Part shown: piece after piece, positions 1 through 7,725 of the stretch
Layout: every line of letters begins with the position of its first letter
Numbering within the stretch: position 1 is the stretch's first letter
Assembly (NCBI RefSeq): GCF_008728195.1
Contig: NZ_CP031598.1
Coordinates: 1,364,001-1,428,000, forward strand
From: Roseovarius indicus
Lineage (GTDB): Bacteria > Pseudomonadota > Alphaproteobacteria > Rhodobacterales > Rhodobacteraceae
Reading direction: 5' to 3'
Length of the DNA stretch: 64,000 nucleotides
Translations under genes and position numbers: made by a program
Notes under the pieces: generated by a model
Told to the model about the DNA's origin: nothing
Seen by the model: only the letters and a program-made list of their open reading frames with translations
The model's database searches: none

Positions 1-504
1 ACCTACCGCGAAGCAGGCCTGACCATCGGTATGGGCACGGATACGCACCCGCCTGACATGATTTTGAACATGCAGGCGGGGCTGCTGATGGGCCGGCTGA
101 GCGCGGGTCGCCCGCAGGCGGTGCGTTCAGAGGACATGTACGACGCGGCGACGCTTGGCGGGGCCAAGGCGCTGGGCCGGTCCGATCTTGGCCGGCTGGA
201 GCCGGGCGCCTGTGCCGATATCACCGTGATCGGGCTGGACGACCCGGCGATGGGGCAGGTGATCGACCCGATCCAGACGCTGATGCTCAACGGCTCGGGC
301 CGCGACGTGCGTACCGTGGTGATTGACGGGCGCGTGGTGATGCGCGACGGGGTGATCCCGGGGGTGGACGAGGCGGCGATGCAGGTGCAGGCGCAGGCCC
401 AGTTCGACGGGCTTGTCCGGCAATACCCCGACCGGACGCATGGGCATCCGCCGTTATCCGATATTTTCTCGTCAAGTTACCCGCTTCGGAGGGCTGCCTC
501 ATGA
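1..504 (+). CDS. Amidohydrolase, C-terminal part (5' end outside window)
   Basis: The reading frame is open from base 1 and ends with TGA at 502-504, so only about the last 167 residues are seen. The visible part starts with TIGMGTDTHPPDM, which fits the metal-binding Asp segment of the chlorohydrolase/cytosine-deaminase-like amidohydrolase superfamily. It continues with the usual C-terminal features: a GAKALGRSDLGRLEPGACADITVI segment (given here only as the small composite-domain return) and a VVIDGRVVMRDG beta-strand repeat. The metal-binding HxH motif would lie upstream. The stop overlaps the next amidohydrolase start by ATGA, so the two are translationally coupled. Substrate is unknown; a hydrolase of a cyclic amide or amidine is plausible given the racemase downstream. 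Confidence 0.85.
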   Translation, partial: TYREAGLTIGMGTDTHPPDMILNMQAGLLMGRLSAGRPQAVRSEDMYDAATLGGAKALGRSDLGRLEPGACADITVIGLDDPAMGQVIDPIQTLMLNGSGRDVRTVVIDGRVVMRDGVIPGVDEAAMQVQAQAQFDGLVRQYPDRTHGHPPLSDIFSSSYPLRRAAS

Positions 505-1955
505 CCGACCTGCTGATCCGCAATGTGACCGCCGTGACCGTGGATGCGGGGCGCCGGGTGATCGAGAATGCCGCCATTGCCGTGCGTGGGGACCGGATCG
601 TTTACGTCGGGTCTGATGCCGATCTTCCGGCTGAGTTTGAGGCGGCGAGGAAGGTGATCGACGGGCACGGAATGGCGGCGATGCCGGGGTTGATCGACAG
701 CCATTCCCATGCGGGGCACGGGCTTGTCCGCTCGCTCGGGGCGGGCAATACCGAGGTCTGGTTTCAGGCGTGCGAGGAGATTTACGCGCGCGGCTCGACG
801 GTGGATTTCTGGCGCGCCGAGGCGGAACTGGCGCAGCTGGAACGGCTGATGGCGGGCGTGACGACCAACCTGACCTTGCTGGGGGGCGGGGCCGATATCT
901 ATCGCACGGACGACCCGGTTTATGGCGATGCGCATTGTGCGGCGACCACGGCTTCGGGGCTTCGTACCGTGCTGGCCGTGGGGCCGGGGCGACCGCCTTT
1001 TCCCAAGCCATACAAGGCGTTGCAGAACGGCGAGGCACAGGATGTACGCCTGAGCTTCGCGCGGCAGATGGAGGTGAGCGAGGACCTGATCCGCCGGCAT
1101 GATGGCGTGCTGGACAAGCGCACCGGCATCGCGCTGATCATGCCGGTTTACCACGCGCATCACATGGAGGACGCCGCTGATGCGAAGGCGATCCGCGAGA
1201 TGTCTGAGGTCGTGGCCGACATGCGGGCGCGGCACGGGGTGCTCTACACGCAGGACGGCCATCGCGACGGGACCATCGCGCTGGCGCAGGGGCTTGGCAC
1301 GCTGGGGCCTTTCGCGCTGTTGTCGCATAGCGTCGACCTGACCGACGCGGATTTCGCGGCGCTGCGGAAGACGGGGGCCAGTATCGTTCACAACCCGACG
1401 GCGATCATGTCGATCTATGGTCGCTGCCCGGCGCCGGAGCTGATCGACGCGGGGGTTCGGGTCGTGCTGGGCTCGGATGCCGGGGCGCCGGACCGGGGGT
1501 TCGACATGTTCCGGCACATGAAGCAGGCGATGCTGTATCACCGCCGTCACTTCGCCGATCCGGCATATATGCCGCCCGGCAAGGTGCTGGAAATGGCGAC
1601 GATCGACGCGGCCGACGCGCTTGGGCTGGGCGACGAGCTGGGCTCGATCGAGACTGGAAAGAAAGCCGACATCATATTGATAGATATGAAAAAACCGCAT
1701 CTCTCCCCGGTCAACATGCCGCTGACCCGGATCACTCATTTCGCCACCGCGGCGGATGTGGATACCGTGCTGGTCGACGGGCGTGTGGTGATGGAGGGGC
1801 GGCAGGTGAGGACGCTGGAGCCGGGGGCGGTGATGGAGGCCGCCGGGGTGGAGCTGGCGAAGGCGCTGGAGCGCACAGGGCTGACGGCGCTGACGGAGGA
1901 GCCTGCGGGCATGTGGGGGGCGACGCGGTTTGCCGGGGGGGAGGCGGGCTCATGA
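501..1955 (+). CDS. Amidohydrolase, ATZ/TRZ/guanine-deaminase-like
   Basis: A complete 484-residue metal-dependent hydrolase of the amidohydrolase superfamily. The N-terminal composite beta domain (DLLIRNVTAVTVD) is followed by the metal-binding HSHAGH motif near residue 70, a conserved Asp in GSDAGAPDRG near residue 330, and a C-terminal KADIILIDM / VDTVLVDGRVV strand return. Length and motif order match the ATZ/TRZ/SsnA/guanine deaminase subgroup, which removes amino or other leaving groups from N-heterocycles or cyclic amidines. Start ATG overlaps the upstream stop (ATGA), and its own stop overlaps the racemase start, so three genes form one operon. The exact substrate cannot be read from the sequence. 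Confidence 0.9.
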   Translation: MTDLLIRNVTAVTVDAGRRVIENAAIAVRGDRIVYVGSDADLPAEFEAARKVIDGHGMAAMPGLIDSHSHAGHGLVRSLGAGNTEVWFQACEEIYARGSTVDFWRAEAELAQLERLMAGVTTNLTLLGGGADIYRTDDPVYGDAHCAATTASGLRTVLAVGPGRPPFPKPYKALQNGEAQDVRLSFARQMEVSEDLIRRHDGVLDKRTGIALIMPVYHAHHMEDAADAKAIREMSEVVADMRARHGVLYTQDGHRDGTIALAQGLGTLGPFALLSHSVDLTDADFAALRKTGASIVHNPTAIMSIYGRCPAPELIDAGVRVVLGSDAGAPDRGFDMFRHMKQAMLYHRRHFADPAYMPPGKVLEMATIDAADALGLGDELGSIETGKKADIILIDMKKPHLSPVNMPLTRITHFATAADVDTVLVDGRVVMEGRQVRTLEPGAVMEAAGVELAKALERTGLTALTEEPAGMWGATRFAGGEAGS

Positions 1956-2653
1956 AAATCCACGTGGTGAACCCCAATTCGACCGCCGCGATGACCCGCA
2001 CGATTGCCGAGACGGCGCGGGCGGTGGCGCGGGCCGGAACGACGATCACGGCCAGCAACCCGGCGCATGGGCCGGCGAGCATTCAGGGCTATTACGACGT
2101 GGCCGCCTGCATGCCGGGGCTGTTGGAGGAAGCAGGCCGGCACCGGGATGCGGATGCGGTCATCGTGGCCTGTTTCGACGATACCGGCGTCGATGCCTTG
2201 CGGGCGATGCTGGATGTTCCGGTCATCGGAATAGGCGAGGCCGCCTATCATGCGGCAAGCCTGATTTCCACGCGATTCTCGGTGGTTACGACCTTGCCGC
2301 GCTCGGTTCCGGGGCTGGAGGCGAACCTTGTGCGCTATGGCTTGATGGCGCGCTGTGGCTCGGTGCGGGCGAGCCGTGTGCCGGTTCTCGACCTGGAGAA
2401 ACCGGGGGGAGAGGCCGAGCGGCTGATCGCCGCGGAGGTGCGGCTTGCGGTCGAGGAGGACATGGCGGAATGCATCGTGCTGGGCTGTGCGGGGATGGCG
2501 GAGATGCGGGCGCGTCTGGCGGAGGCGTTCGGCATTCCGGTCATCGACGGGATCGGCTGCGCGGTGGGGTTCGTCGAGACGCTGGTGGCCGCGGGGCTGA
2601 GCACGTCGAAGGCGGGGGGCTATGCCTCGCCGTTCGTGGCGGAGATGGCGTGA
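1952..2653 (+). CDS. Asp/Glu/hydantoin racemase family protein
   Basis: 233 residues. The chosen ATG gives the family-typical N-terminus MKIHVVNPNST and overlaps the upstream stop by ATGA; an earlier in-frame start would add a meaningless Gly-rich stretch. Two Cys expected of cofactor-independent racemases are present, in VACFDDTG (about residue 70) and VLGCAGM (about residue 175). The family racemises amino acids, hydantoins or allantoin-like ureides, or cleaves maleate-like acids. Together with two amidohydrolases it suggests stereochemical handling of a cyclic ureide or amide, which is inference. Confidence 0.88.
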   Translation: MKIHVVNPNSTAAMTRTIAETARAVARAGTTITASNPAHGPASIQGYYDVAACMPGLLEEAGRHRDADAVIVACFDDTGVDALRAMLDVPVIGIGEAAYHAASLISTRFSVVTTLPRSVPGLEANLVRYGLMARCGSVRASRVPVLDLEKPGGEAERLIAAEVRLAVEEDMAECIVLGCAGMAEMRARLAEAFGIPVIDGIGCAVGFVETLVAAGLSTSKAGGYASPFVAEMA

Positions 2654-2733
2654 GATTTTCCGGTTAACGAGGCGGTTTCGGGCATTTGGGCGCGAATCAG
2701 GGTTAATGCCCTGATTTTGCGTGAAAACCGCAT

Positions 2734-2777
2734 GTCGGTATCGCGTCGGTATAACGTCGGTATTACGTCGGTGTTTT
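2734..2777 (+). promoter_or_regulatory. Four 11-bp direct repeats, GTCGGTA heptamer (candidate SARP-type sites)
   Basis: The intergenic stretch between the racemase stop and the subtilase stop contains GTCGGTA at 2734, 2745 and 2756 and GTCGGTG at 2767, each followed by 4 bp. The period is exactly 11 bp, one helical turn. SARP-family regulators are known to bind heptamer direct repeats with this 11-bp period, and a SARP-like regulator is encoded 2.4 kb away. However, the site lies between two convergent gene ends, so a function as an operator is uncertain. Confidence 0.4.
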
Positions 2778-2829
2778 TTCCCGACGCGAGGCGGGTTAAC
2801 GCACCGCGCGGGCGGTGCGCCGGGCCCGT

Positions 2830-4245
2830 TCAGGCCGGGGCGGTTGCCGGCGGGGTTTCGGCGGGCGCCGGGCTGTCGGGAAAGGACAGCTCGCCGTTCC
2901 AGGCCGGAACGGTGATTTCCTGACCGGCGCGCGAGACCTTGACGCCCAAGGTGAGCAGGAAGCTCTTGGCCTCGATCCCGTCGGCGTCGGGAGACAGGCG
3001 GCCCGTGGAGCGGGCCAGCGACAGGACCCCCGCGACGATGGCCGAGGCGGCGGAGGTGCCGCCGAAGCGGCAGAAATAGGAGCCGAATTCGCGCAGGCCG
3101 ATTTCCGGCTCGTCGCCCAGGAACGGGCCGCCAGCATAGCCGTAGATGCCCGGCACGTCGGTGCTGATGATGTCGAAGGCGGAGAATTTCTCGTTCGAGG
3201 CAGCCGAGGCATGGGCGGGCAAGGTCTGATCTGCGCGGTGCGGATCGAGGCGGATTTCGCCCCGGTCGTAGGTTTCGCCGTCATCGCTTGGCCCGCAGAG
3301 CGTGACGTGGCGGGTGTCGGAATAGCTGCTGCCGACACCCTTGGCGTTGATCGCGCCGACCGAGATGATGCCGTTATGTTCGGAGGCGAGGTTGGCGGGG
3401 TAGATGCCGTGCTCCTCGTTGCTGTTGCCGGCGGCGCAGACGATGGGGCGCTGATGCGAGACCTGCACCAGAAGCGTGGCGAGTTCTTCCCACATCTCGA
3501 GCTCGGCCGGGGTGATGGCGGTGGGGGCCACGAGGTCGCGCAGGGCATGGTCGCTGATCATCCGGTTGAGCTCGGGCACGGTGCGGCTGGGGTCGGAGAT
3601 GGTGCGGGGGATCAGGACGACATCGGCGTCGATCAGCTCGGCATAGAGCAGGGCGAGGATGAGCTGCTCGGGGTCGGGATTGTAGTTGGTCGAGATCGGG
3701 ACGATCTCGCAATGCGGGTCGACGCCGGCATAGGGCAGGGGGACGTTGTCGTGACCGGGGACGGGGCTTGGGTAGCCGTCGGCGGCGCGGGCGATGGCGG
3801 GCCGGGCGCCGACAAGGCCGCAGATGGCCGTGCCGTGAGAAGAGAAGTCGGCCCCCGTCATCGGCTGGATGCCGTCGAGCCAGGCGGTGCCGTCATGCGA
3901 CAGCCGGTCGACCATCTCGGCCAGCAGCTCGGAGGCGCGGGGCAGGCCATCGACGACGGGCGTGCCGGCGTTGAGGTCGAGGGCGCCGATCCTGGCGGTA
4001 CCGTCGCGATAGGGGAAGGCGCCGAGGCGTGTCGAGAAGAGGTCGAGCGCGAGGTCGCGGTTGATGGCGGGGCGCAGGTTGGGGTGGTCGGCCGCGACGG
4101 AAGTGTCGATCACCGCCACGCGGGTGGGGCGCGGGGCGTCGGGTGCGACCTGCCAGCCGTTGGGCGCGTGATCGGGCGTCAGGATGCCGAGGGCCACGAG
4201 ATGCCAGAGCGCGTCGTAATCGGGGTGTGTTTCGGGTTTGGTCAT
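2830..4245 (-). CDS. Subtilisin-like serine protease (S8), no signal peptide
   Basis: 471 residues with the full subtilase catalytic set: Asp47 in VAVIDTSV, His137 in SSHGTAICG, oxyanion Asn274 in AAGNSN and Ser398 in FGGTSAASA. No signal peptide or transmembrane segment is visible at the N-terminus (MTKPETHPDYDALWHL), so the enzyme appears cytoplasmic. It ends in a Pro/Ala-rich tail. It sits in the leftward arm of the RiPP locus, just downstream of the PAP2 gene (4 bp apart). A role as leader or follower peptidase for the Cys/Thr-rich precursors is attractive, because LanP-type maturation proteases are subtilases, but this is inference; an unrelated housekeeping role is possible. Confidence 0.9.
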   Translation of the reverse strand: MTKPETHPDYDALWHLVALGILTPDHAPNGWQVAPDAPRPTRVAVIDTSVAADHPNLRPAINRDLALDLFSTRLGAFPYRDGTARIGALDLNAGTPVVDGLPRASELLAEMVDRLSHDGTAWLDGIQPMTGADFSSHGTAICGLVGARPAIARAADGYPSPVPGHDNVPLPYAGVDPHCEIVPISTNYNPDPEQLILALLYAELIDADVVLIPRTISDPSRTVPELNRMISDHALRDLVAPTAITPAELEMWEELATLLVQVSHQRPIVCAAGNSNEEHGIYPANLASEHNGIISVGAINAKGVGSSYSDTRHVTLCGPSDDGETYDRGEIRLDPHRADQTLPAHASAASNEKFSAFDIISTDVPGIYGYAGGPFLGDEPEIGLREFGSYFCRFGGTSAASAIVAGVLSLARSTGRLSPDADGIEAKSFLLTLGVKVSRAGQEITVPAWNGELSFPDSPAPAETPPATAPA

Positions 4246-4249
4246 GGTC

Positions 4250-5176
4250 TCAGATCCATTCCTGGTAGGCGGCGAGCATCTGCTTGCGGAGGACTTTTTC
4301 GAGCACCGGCGCGATCATCCGGGCGAGTTCGTAGCCGGCGCGGGAGTCGGAGGCGTAGTGCACCCCGGCCCATTCGCGGTTCTCGGCGATCCGCCGGGCG
4401 CTGTGGAAAAGCTCGGCGCTGCCCGGGTGTTCGGGAAGCATGCGCGAGAAGATGAAGGCGATCGAGAAGGACTGGAACGAATGGTTGCTTGGATAGGAGG
4501 CGTGCGCGGGGTTGGGCAGGCAGGGCCTGAGCCTCGGTTCGGCCTGGTTCGGGCGCAGGAGGCTGAACCGGTCCTTGAAGCGCAGGCCGATCTCGTCGGT
4601 GAGGGCGAGCACGGTGAGGAAAAGCGCGACCGTGGCGCCGTAGCCGCCGTATTCCTCGATGCCGAGGGGGCGGAGGTAGCCTGAGAGCTCGAGGCTGGCT
4701 TCGCGGAAGATCTCGTCGCGGCGGGTGGCGGCCTCGGACTGGGTGCGCAGGTGCTGCTTGACCAGAAGGTCGATGCATTCGTGGCGCAGCTGTTCCATCG
4801 TGGGGGGCGGTTGCAGGGGCAGGCCATCCCATTCACCGAGGATCTCGTAGAGCGCCTGCCGTTCTTCCCAGGGCTCGAGGATGCCGAGGCCGCCATCGGT
4901 GTCGAGGTTGCCGGCGTCGCGGTTGCGGTTGCGATTCCTGTTGCGATTGCGGTTTCGGTTCCGATTGCGGTTCCGGTTCCTGTTGCGGTTCCGGTTCAGT
5001 GCCAGAAGGCTGCCAAGGGCGCCGCCCGCGCCGGCCGCGGGGCCGCCGGCGGCGGCCGGGTCGGCCTGTGGCGCATCGGCCCGGCCTTCGAGGGCCAGCC
5101 CTGCGGCGGTTACCACGAGCCGGTGCCGCTGAAGCAGCCCGGCGGTGTTCAGTTCCTGATCATAATCCACAAACAT
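4250..5176 (-). CDS. PAP2/class A acid phosphatase-like protein with (Asn-Arg)13 tract
   Basis: 308 residues. The C-terminal half has the three-part PAP2/vanadium-haloperoxidase signature: K201-x6-R208-P209, a P229-S-N-H232 version of PSGH, and R267-x5-H273-x3-D277. These bind phosphate or vanadate, with His273 normally the nucleophile. Residues 61-86 are thirteen Asn-Arg dipeptides, preceded by an Ala/Gly-rich stretch, giving a strongly basic low-complexity insert between the N-terminus and the catalytic domain. The start overlaps the regulator gene end by 17 bp. Role in the locus is unknown; it may be a phosphatase or a haloperoxidase. Confidence 0.82.
   Translation of the reverse strand: MFVDYDQELNTAGLLQRHRLVVTAAGLALEGRADAPQADPAAAGGPAAGAGGALGSLLALNRNRNRNRNRNRNRNRNRNRNRNRNRDAGNLDTDGGLGILEPWEERQALYEILGEWDGLPLQPPPTMEQLRHECIDLLVKQHLRTQSEAATRRDEIFREASLELSGYLRPLGIEEYGGYGATVALFLTVLALTDEIGLRFKDRFSLLRPNQAEPRLRPCLPNPAHASYPSNHSFQSFSIAFIFSRMLPEHPGSAELFHSARRIAENREWAGVHYASDSRAGYELARMIAPVLEKVLRKQMLAAYQEWI
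4919..4996 (-). repeat. Hexanucleotide tract coding (Asn-Arg)13
   Basis: Thirteen consecutive 6-bp units, on the plus strand of the form (g/c/t)(c)(g/t)(g/a)tt, for example gcggtt, gcgatt, ccggtt, cctgtt. The Arg codon varies (CGC, CGG, CGA, AGG) and the Asn codon alternates AAC/AAT. The wobble variety argues that the peptide repeat has been kept while the DNA drifted. Confidence 0.9.
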
Positions 5177-6932
5177 TCAGCCCCCTGAGTATCTGGTCTT
5201 CGGTTTCCCGGTGCAGGACGCGGAACCGCTTGCGGCGGATCTCCGGGTCGCTGAAATCCGGATCTTCGATGAGCAACCGGTCGTAGATGCCGCGCGCCTC
5301 TTCCGGGCGGTTCTGCAGGCCGTAGGTTGCGGTGAGGTATCGCATCGCCGCCGAGAAGCGCGGCTGGCGGGTGAGGGCGGCGCGGCCGGAGGTGACGGCC
5401 TGGCCCAGCTCGCCCTTGAGCATGGCGGTCATGCAGAGCGTGGTGTCGAAGCCGAAGCGCAGCGGGCTGTACGCGCCCAGCCGGACGGCGCGGCGGGCGG
5501 CGTCATAGGCGGCGTCGATCTCGCCGGTGTAGAGCTTGTGGAGCGCGTAGTGATCCCAGACGAAGGCCTGGGTGGGGTTCAGCTCGACCGCCCTGTTCAG
5601 CAGGGTGGCGGCGGCCGCGTGATCGCCGAAGCCGTAGCCCAGCACGTGGCCGAGGCTGGCGAGCGTGATGCTGTTGAAGGGGTTGCCCTGGAGCACCTCG
5701 CGGACGAGGGCGCGGGTTTCCTCGGCCTCGCCCGAGGCGAGCTGGCCGACGTTTTCGCCCAGCTTGAAGGAGAGGCCGTAGCATTTCAGGGCCGGGTAGA
5801 TCGGGTCGGGGGAGATGTCCTGGGCCGCGTCGAGGAGGGTCTGGGCGTTGTCGAGCGCGTTGTCGTCGAGGCGGAACATGAGGTTGAGGGCGGTGTAGGC
5901 CACCTGTTGCGGCGGGGGCGGCTGGCCGCCGGGGGTGCCGCGGCGTTCGAAGAGGAACCGGGCGAGGCGGTCGACATTCTGCGAGATGAAGCCGTGCATG
6001 AGGCCGAAATCGTCCTCGATCACGTCGCGGCGCTGGGCCTGGATGGACTGGGACCATTCGAGGATCATGTTGGGCGCGCGGTAGAGGAAGAAGGTGAAGG
6101 TCATCGCCTCGCCGATCTGGAGCGTGCGCAGGCGGACGTAATATTCGACCTCGACGGCGCCGGTGAGCGTGTCGCTGGGCAAGGTGGCGTTGCGGAAGTC
6201 GTAGATGTTGACGGGTTCGAGCTCCTTGAGGTTGCGGGCGATGCCCTCGAGGATGAAATCGGCCAGGTACATGGTGCTGTCGTCGCAGCCGTGCTGGATG
6301 CTGGGCAGGTAGCCGATGCAGAGTTTCGAGGGGTTGGGGGGCGCCATGCGTTGCAGCAAGGGCTGCGGATCCGGCCGGGCGGGCAGGGCCAGGCCCGAGG
6401 CGGGGGTGCGGGGCGAGGTTTCCGCCATCCGGGTGAGCTTGTCGGTCCAGAGGGTGCGCTCCGTGCGGAGCCAGTCCTCGAATTCCTCGTCGGCGATATC
6501 CATGCCTTCGAGAAGCTGGGTGTCGGGGTTGAGCGCCAGTTTGCCGTAGAGGCCGGGGGTGTCGTCGAGCGCCCAGGCATCGACCCAGAGCGTGTCGGCC
6601 CGCAGGCTGATGGTCTTGCTGTCGATGACGAGGATATCGTCGATCAGTTCGCCCAGGTCGCGTTTCAGCTCGAAGACGGTCTGGCGGAGGTTGGTGGCGG
6701 CGCGTTTCTGGTTGCTGCCGCTCCAGAGCCGGTCGCGGAGCCAGACGCGGGTGCGTTCGTTGCGGGGGGCCAGCGCCAGCAGGGCGAGAAGGCCCTGCGC
6801 CTTCTGGCCCTTGGGCGTGATGCGGCCGAACCGGGTGTCGGTAAGCGCGAAGGGCCCGAGGAGGTACATGCGCAGCCGCGGCGGCCGGTCGTTCGCGGCC
6901 TGCGATGCGTCGATGTCCTGGACCAGTGTCAC
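5160..6932 (-). CDS. SARP-like transcriptional regulator with TPR-type C-terminus
   Basis: 590 residues from a GTG at 6932, chosen because GAAAGGG lies 7 bp upstream; a longer frame to 7043 has no good ribosome site. The N-terminus (LRMYLLGPFAL ... RLWSGSNQKRAATNLRQTVFELKRDLG) is the OmpR-type winged helix found in AfsR/SARP activators. A middle region (CIGYLPSIQHGCDDSTMYLADFILEGIARNL split here for length: CIGYLPSIQHG, then MYLADFILEGIARNL) resembles the TolB-N-like domain of similar regulators. The last 250 residues are helical repeats consistent with TPRs. It is divergent from the precursor operon and probably controls it. SARPs are best known from actinomycete antibiotic clusters. Confidence 0.85.
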   Translation of the reverse strand: MTLVQDIDASQAANDRPPRLRMYLLGPFALTDTRFGRITPKGQKAQGLLALLALAPRNERTRVWLRDRLWSGSNQKRAATNLRQTVFELKRDLGELIDDILVIDSKTISLRADTLWVDAWALDDTPGLYGKLALNPDTQLLEGMDIADEEFEDWLRTERTLWTDKLTRMAETSPRTPASGLALPARPDPQPLLQRMAPPNPSKLCIGYLPSIQHGCDDSTMYLADFILEGIARNLKELEPVNIYDFRNATLPSDTLTGAVEVEYYVRLRTLQIGEAMTFTFFLYRAPNMILEWSQSIQAQRRDVIEDDFGLMHGFISQNVDRLARFLFERRGTPGGQPPPPQQVAYTALNLMFRLDDNALDNAQTLLDAAQDISPDPIYPALKCYGLSFKLGENVGQLASGEAEETRALVREVLQGNPFNSITLASLGHVLGYGFGDHAAAATLLNRAVELNPTQAFVWDHYALHKLYTGEIDAAYDAARRAVRLGAYSPLRFGFDTTLCMTAMLKGELGQAVTSGRAALTRQPRFSAAMRYLTATYGLQNRPEEARGIYDRLLIEDPDFSDPEIRRKRFRVLHRETEDQILRGLNVCGL

Positions 6933-7087
6933 GGAACGACCCTTTCGTCGGTCTGAGAATCGGAGTGCGACACAACTTGAGCACGAAATAATGGCAAAAC
7001 CGGGAAACCGACCGTAGACCTTTGAAACCGCTGCCGAACTCACTCGCAGTCACTCCTGTTCAACTGCGAATCATCCTTGGTAATCTG

Positions 7088-7106
7088 GCGTTATGGGAGC
7101 GTTAGG
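7088..7106 (+). promoter_or_regulatory. Tandem GCGTTAT/GCGTTAG repeat, 11-bp period
   Basis: GCGTTAT at 7088 and GCGTTAG at 7099 are spaced by exactly 11 bp. A further GCGTTAT follows at 7122. They lie in the 417-bp region between the SARP-like regulator and the first precursor gene. The spacing equals that of known SARP heptamer sites, so this is a candidate activator site. Confidence 0.45.
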
Positions 7107-7231
7107 CGCGGCGCCTGCCGGGCGTTATGCGCCGGTTTTCCGTCTGTTGGCCCGCGGACACCCCCACACCAAGAAGCTGAAACCCTTTCACTTTTACACC
7201 CGTATGGCGTGTATCGGTGCGTCGGTAAATG

Positions 7232-7249
7232 CCTAACCTTTCCCTAACG
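7232..7249 (-). promoter_or_regulatory. Inverted counterpart: CGTTAGG and GGTTAGG, 11-bp period
   Basis: On the minus strand, CGTTAGG then GAAA then GGTTAGG gives two heptamers with an 11-bp period. The heptamer matches the plus-strand site at 7089-7106 (CGTTATG, CGTTAGG). Oppositely oriented copies would suit a divergent promoter region serving both arms of the RiPP locus. No convincing -35/-10 pair was found next to either site. Confidence 0.45.
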
Positions 7250-7349
7250 TCAATTTCGGCAGGTTTGTACTCAGCCGGGCGGTCGGATGGCCGCAAACCA
7301 CGCGGCCCCGGCGCGACGGCACATTTGAAACCTCATCAGGAGAAGACCC

Positions 7350-7640
7350 ATGGCTGATACCAAAGTTGCCGCTCTCGAAGCGAAAATCGCAGAACTCGAA
7401 GGCCGCATTCGCGGCGTGAACCCTTCGGTGATCGACAAGATCGGCTCGCTGGCGAATTTCAGCGCCGGCAGCTGCACGAACGAGTGCACCGCCGCCTGTA
7501 CCATCGGCTGCACCAAGGGCTGCACCGGGACCTGTGTCACGCAGGAACCCGAGCTCGATGTCGAGGTGGCCACCACGGTCGTGGACCAGGGCGAGGTCGC
7601 GCGCGGCGTGAACCTCTTCAACAGCCTCGCGAAGCGGTAA
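7350..7640 (+). CDS. Lanthipeptide-type precursor peptide 1 (five TxxC units)
   Basis: 96 residues, start ATG with AGGAGA 8 bp upstream. Residues 9-21 are LEAKIAELEGRIR, a short amphipathic, coiled-coil-like segment likely to act as leader recognition helix. Cys occur at 42, 46, 50, 54, 58 and 62, exactly every fourth residue. Each of the last five has Thr three residues before it (T43-C46, T47-C50, T51-C54, T55-C58, T59-C62). If LanB dehydrates Thr and LanC adds Cys, this gives five consecutive TxxC methyllanthionine rings. Cys42 has no Thr or Ser at -3. About 34 residues with no Cys follow the array, an unusual tail. It is the first gene of the rightward operon. Confidence 0.85.
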   Translation: MADTKVAALEAKIAELEGRIRGVNPSVIDKIGSLANFSAGSCTNECTAACTIGCTKGCTGTCVTQEPELDVEVATTVVDQGEVARGVNLFNSLAKR

Positions 7641-7653
7641 GCCCCGGCGGCCC

Positions 7654-7678
7654 GGCCCGGCGGCGGTGCCGTCGGGCC
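7654..7678 (+). terminator. Hairpin between the two precursor genes (attenuator candidate)
   Basis: GGCCCGGCGG pairs with CCGTCGGGCC across a 5-nt loop, with one G-U pair, 14 bp after the first precursor stop. There is no T-run, so it is more likely an mRNA-stabilising or attenuating hairpin than a full terminator. Such hairpins after precursor genes often keep precursor message in excess over the enzymes. Confidence 0.4.
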
Positions 7679-7725
7679 TATCCCGCGGAGATTTCCTGTC
7701 ACCCTCAACCGAACGGGGACGTCCC

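Noticed and set aside
477..1739. 420-codon minus-strand frame opposite the second amidohydrolase
   Set aside because: No recognisable domain and the plus frame has full amidohydrolase motifs.
4919..4996. Phase-variable simple repeat
   Set aside because: Units are 6 bp, so length change would keep the frame, and the units are too diverged to slip readily.
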